From NCBI GenBank assembly GCA_944372745.1, contig CALWAB010000080.1:1-8457 (forward strand): a stretch of DNA of 8,457 nucleotides, given 5' to 3'. Numbering within the stretch: the stretch's first letter is position 1; each line of letters opens with the position of its first letter. Made by a program: the position numbers and the translations under genes. The stretch is from an uncultured Clostridia bacterium (lineage in GTDB: Bacteria > Bacillota > Clostridia > Christensenellales > UBA1242). The notes under the pieces were generated by a model. It made no database searches and was not told where the DNA came from. It worked only from the letters and a program-made list of their open reading frames with translations. Positions 5,422-8,457 of the stretch are shown here, piece by piece.

Positions 5422-6114
5422 TTAATTAAACTTATTTTCTTCGGTTGGCTTTGGCGTATCTAATTTAACCTTAATGCGTTTTTTATTGAATATTTCGTAG
5501 ATATAATAAACGCCCACAAAGAATATCAAACCTATAACTTTGACAATATAAGAGCCTGCAAGGGTTATACCGAAGTTATCACCTAATCCACCAATTATAG
5601 CCATAATACCAAAATATACTAATGAATTAATTATTTCTATAATGAGTATACACAGTCCCATATTAAACCAACTGTAGACTTTATCACGCAATTTATCGTA
5701 AACCAACAATGCAATATACACCCCTAAGAATGTCGCTACAGCACTGACTGCATAAGACACGAATCCCCAAATTAAATCTTCAGCAAAGCCTGCTGACATC
5801 CACTTAGCCATAAAGTCAAAGAAGGCTGTGAGCATAATACCACCTATTGACGAATAGGTGATAGCCATTGCAGATTTTCTATCAAAATCTTTACAAGCGA
5901 CAATTATACAAAATACAAATAGTGCATAAATGATAGCATCAATACCCCATACGATTCCCCCTTCTGTAATTCCATAACTGCCCACATTGTAGACATTTGA
6001 AGATACCGCCGCCCCTATGCCCAATACATATAGGGCATCTTTTTTAAAAAAGTAATATCCTATAATAAACGCAATAGCCGTAACAACTGCGACAATAGCC
6101 AATACATAAACCAT
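5422..6114 (-). CDS. Multi-pass membrane protein, distantly VUT-like (possible vitamin/queuosine-precursor transporter)
   Basis: The 230 residues contain six or seven hydrophobic helices (about 2-22, 27-45, 52-75, 81-103, 115-139, 149-175, 183-207) and a short charged tail (KKRIKVKLDTPKPTEENKFN). The region KKDALYVLGIGAAVSSN, the GI..G...WG spacing and the RKSA motif (79-82) resemble the VUT family (YhhQ-like queuosine-precursor and vitamin uptake transporters), and the length fits. The characteristic D..TE..G motif is not present. The family call is therefore a weak inference from my reading of the pattern. The start has AAGGA about 10 nt upstream, slightly long spacing. It lies 207 bp downstream of pfkA and 151 bp upstream of yajC, and I see no strong promoter of its own. 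Two perfect-stem hairpins fall inside the coding sequence (5841-5860, 6017-6038). Confidence 0.6.
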   Translation of the reverse strand: MVYVLAIVAVVTAIAFIIGYYFFKKDALYVLGIGAAVSSNVYNVGSYGITEGGIVWGIDAIIYALFVFCIIVACKDFDRKSAMAITYSSIGGIMLTAFFDFMAKWMSAGFAEDLIWGFVSYAVSAVATFLGVYIALLVYDKLRDKVYSWFNMGLCILIIEIINSLVYFGIMAIIGGLGDNFGITLAGSYIVKVIGLIFFVGVYYIYEIFNKKRIKVKLDTPKPTEENKFN

Positions 6115-6203
6115 TTTTTATTTTTCCTTATTATTTTATTTGTAAAACTTAAGAAATTTCCTTCAAAGGAATTTTTATCCCTTAGAGATTTGTTCCCCTT
6201 TGC

Positions 6204-6275
6204 TTAGGCTTTGCTAACATTCATAAGTTTTGCTGAGCGATAACCAATGCTGTACGCAAAGTAATCTACACCCAT
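6204..6275 (-). CDS. Possible 23-codon small ORF in the pfkA to VUT-like spacer
   Basis: An ATG at 6273-6275 opens 23 codons (MGVDYFAYSIGYRSAKL...) ending in TAA at 6204-6206. The composition looks more protein-like and less A/T-biased than typical spacer. There is no good Shine-Dalgarno sequence upstream (only AAGAAA next to the ATG) and no family I recognise. It could be a leader peptide for the following membrane protein, the remnant of a gene, or a stretch of dispersed repeat that is open by chance. The rest of the spacer (6115-6203) holds an imperfect hairpin around 6153-6176 and the ribosome site of the next gene. Confidence 0.2.
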   Translation of the reverse strand: MGVDYFAYSIGYRSAKLMNVSKA

Positions 6276-6321
6276 TTTCTTAGTAAAAATCACTAGCCAA
6301 CAAAATTTAATACCTTTTATA

Positions 6322-7293
6322 CTATATTTTCTTTCTAGCACAAAATTGTTCAAAAAGTTCTTCTTCAAAATTTGGACTAAAGTTTTTAAAATTATTTAAA
6401 GATTCTTTAATAATTTTATCTGCTCTCAACCCAAGCACAAAACCAAATTTCTTGGTTATGGCATTCGTTACGCTTTCTACAGCATAACGCATTGCTAGTA
6501 TTCTATCTGAAACAGTAGGACTTCCACCACGCTGAATATACCCAAGCACAATGCCTCTTGCTTCTATTCCTAAATTTTTCTCTAAACGCCTAGCAAGTGC
6601 ATTGACATCAAATAGTTTTTCAGCCACAACCACGCAAGGTGCTAAATTTCCCCTTTTTACTTGTTTTTTAATTAGTTCTTCAAGTTCTTCTTCTGTTTTA
6701 GGTTTTTCGCTTGTTACAACTATAGACGCATTGCCTGCAGTGGCTGAATGAAGTGCAATCAAACCGCAGTGCCTACCCATTGTTTCAATTATACTAATTC
6801 TGCGATTGGCAATCATTGTTTGTTGAATAATATCAATAGCATTAACCGCATTATTGACTGCAGTATCAAAACCAATAGTTCTCTCAGTATAGCCTAAATC
6901 ATTGTCTATAGTTCCAGGAATACCAATTACATTAGGATAAATTTTCTCAAGTTCTATAAGCCCTGAGAAAGTGCCATCACCACCAATAGCGATAAGGCAA
7001 TCAATCTTATTTTTTTGCAAGATTTCTAACGCCTTTTGACGACCTTCGAGTGTTTCAAATTCTTTACAACGACTTGTTCCCAAGAATGACCCACCAATAT
7101 TATTTATATTCCTAACATCTTCATATTTTAATTTATACAAATCGCCTTCTATAAGCCCAGAATATCCACGACGAACGCCGTACAATGCTACATTATTTAA
7201 TACACAAGTTTGAAACATTGAATATATGCACGCATTCATTCCTGGTGCATCTCCGCCACTTGTTAAAACTGCTATTCTTTTTATTTTATTCAT
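6322..7293 (-). CDS. pfkA: ATP-dependent 6-phosphofructokinase
   Basis: It phosphorylates fructose 6-phosphate to fructose 1,6-bisphosphate in the cytoplasm, the committed step of glycolysis. The 323 residues cover the full family length. Motifs in order: TSGGDAPGMN (11-20), GGSFLGTSR (67-75), the ATP site GGDGT (104-108), PGTIDND (126-132) with catalytic base D130, ETMGRHCG (170-177), and GYIQRGGSP (251-259). Gly at 107 and 127 mark the ATP-using rather than the pyrophosphate-using type. Substrate-site residues R75, R165, R174, E225, R246 and R255 are all present; His249 of the Bacillus enzyme is Tyr252. Several classical allosteric-site residues are replaced (see findings). The start is supported by AAAGGA 7 nt upstream. 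It lies 22 bp after dnaE, the common Firmicutes dnaE-pfkA arrangement, and is probably co-transcribed with it. No pyruvate kinase gene follows. Confidence 0.95.
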   Translation of the reverse strand: MNKIKRIAVLTSGGDAPGMNACIYSMFQTCVLNNVALYGVRRGYSGLIEGDLYKLKYEDVRNINNIGGSFLGTSRCKEFETLEGRQKALEILQKNKIDCLIAIGGDGTFSGLIELEKIYPNVIGIPGTIDNDLGYTERTIGFDTAVNNAVNAIDIIQQTMIANRRISIIETMGRHCGLIALHSATAGNASIVVTSEKPKTEEELEELIKKQVKRGNLAPCVVVAEKLFDVNALARRLEKNLGIEARGIVLGYIQRGGSPTVSDRILAMRYAVESVTNAITKKFGFVLGLRADKIIKESLNNFKNFSPNFEEELFEQFCARKKI

Positions 7294-7315
7294 AATAATA
7301 TCCTTTCATATTATT

Positions 7316-8457
7316 TTATTTAAAGACAACATTGCCTGCCCCTAAGACAGCAGTCAATTCACTCATAAGTGTATTAGAATTTTCGACCTTTTGCAGAACC
7401 TTATACACTTGATTATCTTGAATGTTCTTTATTACCACTTCATAATTGCCTTTATGTTCGCCCATAAGTCCTAAAACTTTGTTTTTAATATCATTATTGC
7501 TCCAATCTAATCTCAAATACAATTTATGTTGTTTGATAGGCTCTGTTGTCGTTTCAACCTTTTTAGGTTGTGGCTTTTCCGCTGTCTTCAAATGCTCAAT
7601 TGTTTCGACAATAACATTAGGTGGATTGCCGTCTCTAAGCCCAATATGTCCTGTAAGTTTTACAATGTCTTCATCTTTAAACTGGTTTTTGTATTTTTCA
7701 TAATTATTTGGGAAAATGACAAAATCACAAGTTCCGTAAAAGTCTTCTATTTTACCTGTCAACATTTCTTTATTGCTAGAACGCGTCATTCGCTTTTTAA
7801 GTTCGCTTATAATTCCACCTATGACTATTTTATCTCCGTCCTTTACACCATAAACAAAATCATCATTACCTTCTTCGGTCTCCGTAATTTCATCTTCAAG
7901 CGGTTTAAAGTCTTGAGTTGTGTGCGTAAAATCTTTCATATCGTCGACAAATTCGTCAAGTGGATTTCCTGATACATAAGTTCCTAAAACTTCCTTCTCA
8001 AGTTGTAATTTCATTGAATTGCGGTATTCTGGTATATCAGGATAATCAATATGGTGAGCAGCAGTGTCATTTGCAAGCAATCCGTCAAATAATGACATTT
8101 GACCAGATTCGACATTCTTTCTATCTCCCCTAACCATACTCAATGCTTGGTCGAGTGCCGCCATAAGTGCAGAGCGTGGCACGCCAAAACAATCCATTGC
8201 ACCGGCAAGGATTAGTCCATCCATTGTACGATGGTTAGCCACTTGCGAGCCTGTCCTTTGCAAAAAGTCAAGTAAATCAGTAAATTCGCCTTGTTTGCGT
8301 GCTTCCATTATCTCTTCTACGACTGGAAGACCTACATTTTTTATAGCACACAATCCATAACGCAAATTGCCGTTTTCCACACTAAAATATGCCTTTGAGT
8401 GATTGATATCTGGTGGCAATATGGCTATTTTTTGTTTTTTAGCAAATGCTGTATATG
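7316..8457 (-). CDS. dnaE: DNA polymerase III alpha subunit DnaE, C-terminal third (5' end outside the window)
   Basis: DnaE is a replicative polymerase. In Firmicutes, DnaE works alongside PolC, mainly extending primers. The frame is open to the right edge, so the gene is cut; 379 complete codons remain of about 1100. Reading from the edge there are: YTAFAKKQKIAILPPDINHS, the conserved LPPDIN block; the helix-hairpin-helix region GLCAIKNVGLPVVEEI (about 34-49); GQMSLFD (118-124), which looks like the internal beta-clamp binding motif; EKEVLGTYVSGNPLDEF; an OB-fold (about 209-289) running from KIVIGGIISELKKR to VIVETIEHL; and a C-terminal domain ending LGAGNVVFK. The TTG at 8417-8419 is an internal Leu codon, not a start. 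It is followed by pfkA after 22 bp. Confidence 0.95.
   Translation of the reverse strand, partial: YTAFAKKQKIAILPPDINHSKAYFSVENGNLRYGLCAIKNVGLPVVEEIMEARKQGEFTDLLDFLQRTGSQVANHRTMDGLILAGAMDCFGVPRSALMAALDQALSMVRGDRKNVESGQMSLFDGLLANDTAAHHIDYPDIPEYRNSMKLQLEKEVLGTYVSGNPLDEFVDDMKDFTHTTQDFKPLEDEITETEEGNDDFVYGVKDGDKIVIGGIISELKKRMTRSSNKEMLTGKIEDFYGTCDFVIFPNNYEKYKNQFKDEDIVKLTGHIGLRDGNPPNVIVETIEHLKTAEKPQPKKVETTTEPIKQHKLYLRLDWSNNDIKNKVLGLMGEHKGNYEVVIKNIQDNQVYKVLQKVENSNTLMSELTAVLGAGNVVFK

Noticed and set aside
6039..6052. Run TTTTTTAAAAAAG considered as a programmed −1 frameshift site
   Set aside because: The reading phase is TTT TTT AAA AAA GAT, not the A AAA AAG phase needed for slippage. The zero frame continues as a normal membrane protein.
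6115..6321. A preQ1 riboswitch ahead of the VUT-like gene
   Set aside because: I looked for the type I hairpin with its A-rich tail and CUAA ending near the ribosome site and could not find it. No claim is made.
7526..7972. A 148-codon + strand ORF inside dnaE
   Set aside because: It lies wholly antisense to the well-conserved OB-fold region of dnaE and has no ribosome site or recognisable domain. The same applies to the + strand ORFs at 2086-2310, 3424-3606, 4796-4984, 4896-5174, 6551-6751 and 7446-7703.
8417..8419. A TTG that could be read as the start of the dnaE reading frame
   Set aside because: The frame stays open to the window edge, and the upstream residues continue the DnaE pattern (KKQKIAILPPDIN). 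It is an internal Leu codon of a truncated gene.

Overview
The window is low-GC, Gram-positive-type chromosome (by eye roughly 30% G+C). It most likely comes from an uncultured or gut-associated member of the Bacillota (Clostridia/Bacilli-like). The reasons are a dnaE-pfkA gene pair, an LTA-synthase-type phosphoglycerol transferase, AAGGA/GGGG-type ribosome binding sites, sigma-A-like promoters, and TGG for Trp with TAA/TAG stops (standard code). The genus cannot be fixed from this sequence.

Layout, left to right. Bases 3-167 are the last 54 codons of an unidentified + strand gene. It ends at a bidirectional hairpin terminator (172-204) shared with a convergent − strand gene at 213-2273, a five-helix membrane enzyme of the LTA synthase/sulfatase superfamily. 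An AT-rich gap of about 390 bp (2274-2662) precedes a strong + strand promoter (2663-2691) driving a tRNA-Ala(TGC)-tRNA-Ile(GAT) pair and its terminator. Just beyond lies a GC-rich (about 54%), hairpin-rich insert (about 2954-3076). It is bounded by copies of the tRNA-Ile 3' end, one half inverted and one half direct, and is followed by a second + strand terminator.

The rest is on the − strand, listed here in transcription order from the right edge. First is the 3' part of dnaE (DNA polymerase III alpha, 7316-8457, cut by the window edge). Then come pfkA (6-phosphofructokinase, 6322-7293, 22 bp after dnaE), a spacer with a possible 23-codon ORF, a VUT-like multi-pass membrane protein (5422-6114), yajC (4716-5270, with its own promoter), a 328-bp non-coding block bounded by 16-bp inverted repeats (4387-4714), an AT-rich gap, and a YgjV-family membrane protein with an unusual Lys/Asn-rich tail (3198-4028).

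The genes are mostly housekeeping: replication, glycolysis, Sec-dependent export, translation and envelope polymer synthesis. No CRISPR array, phage gene or transposase is visible. The most interesting signals are the two structured non-coding blocks (the tRNA-Ile-derived repeat segment and the inverted-repeat-bounded element) and a phosphofructokinase that keeps its catalytic residues but has lost most of the classical allosteric-site residues. I see no convincing new multi-gene system.
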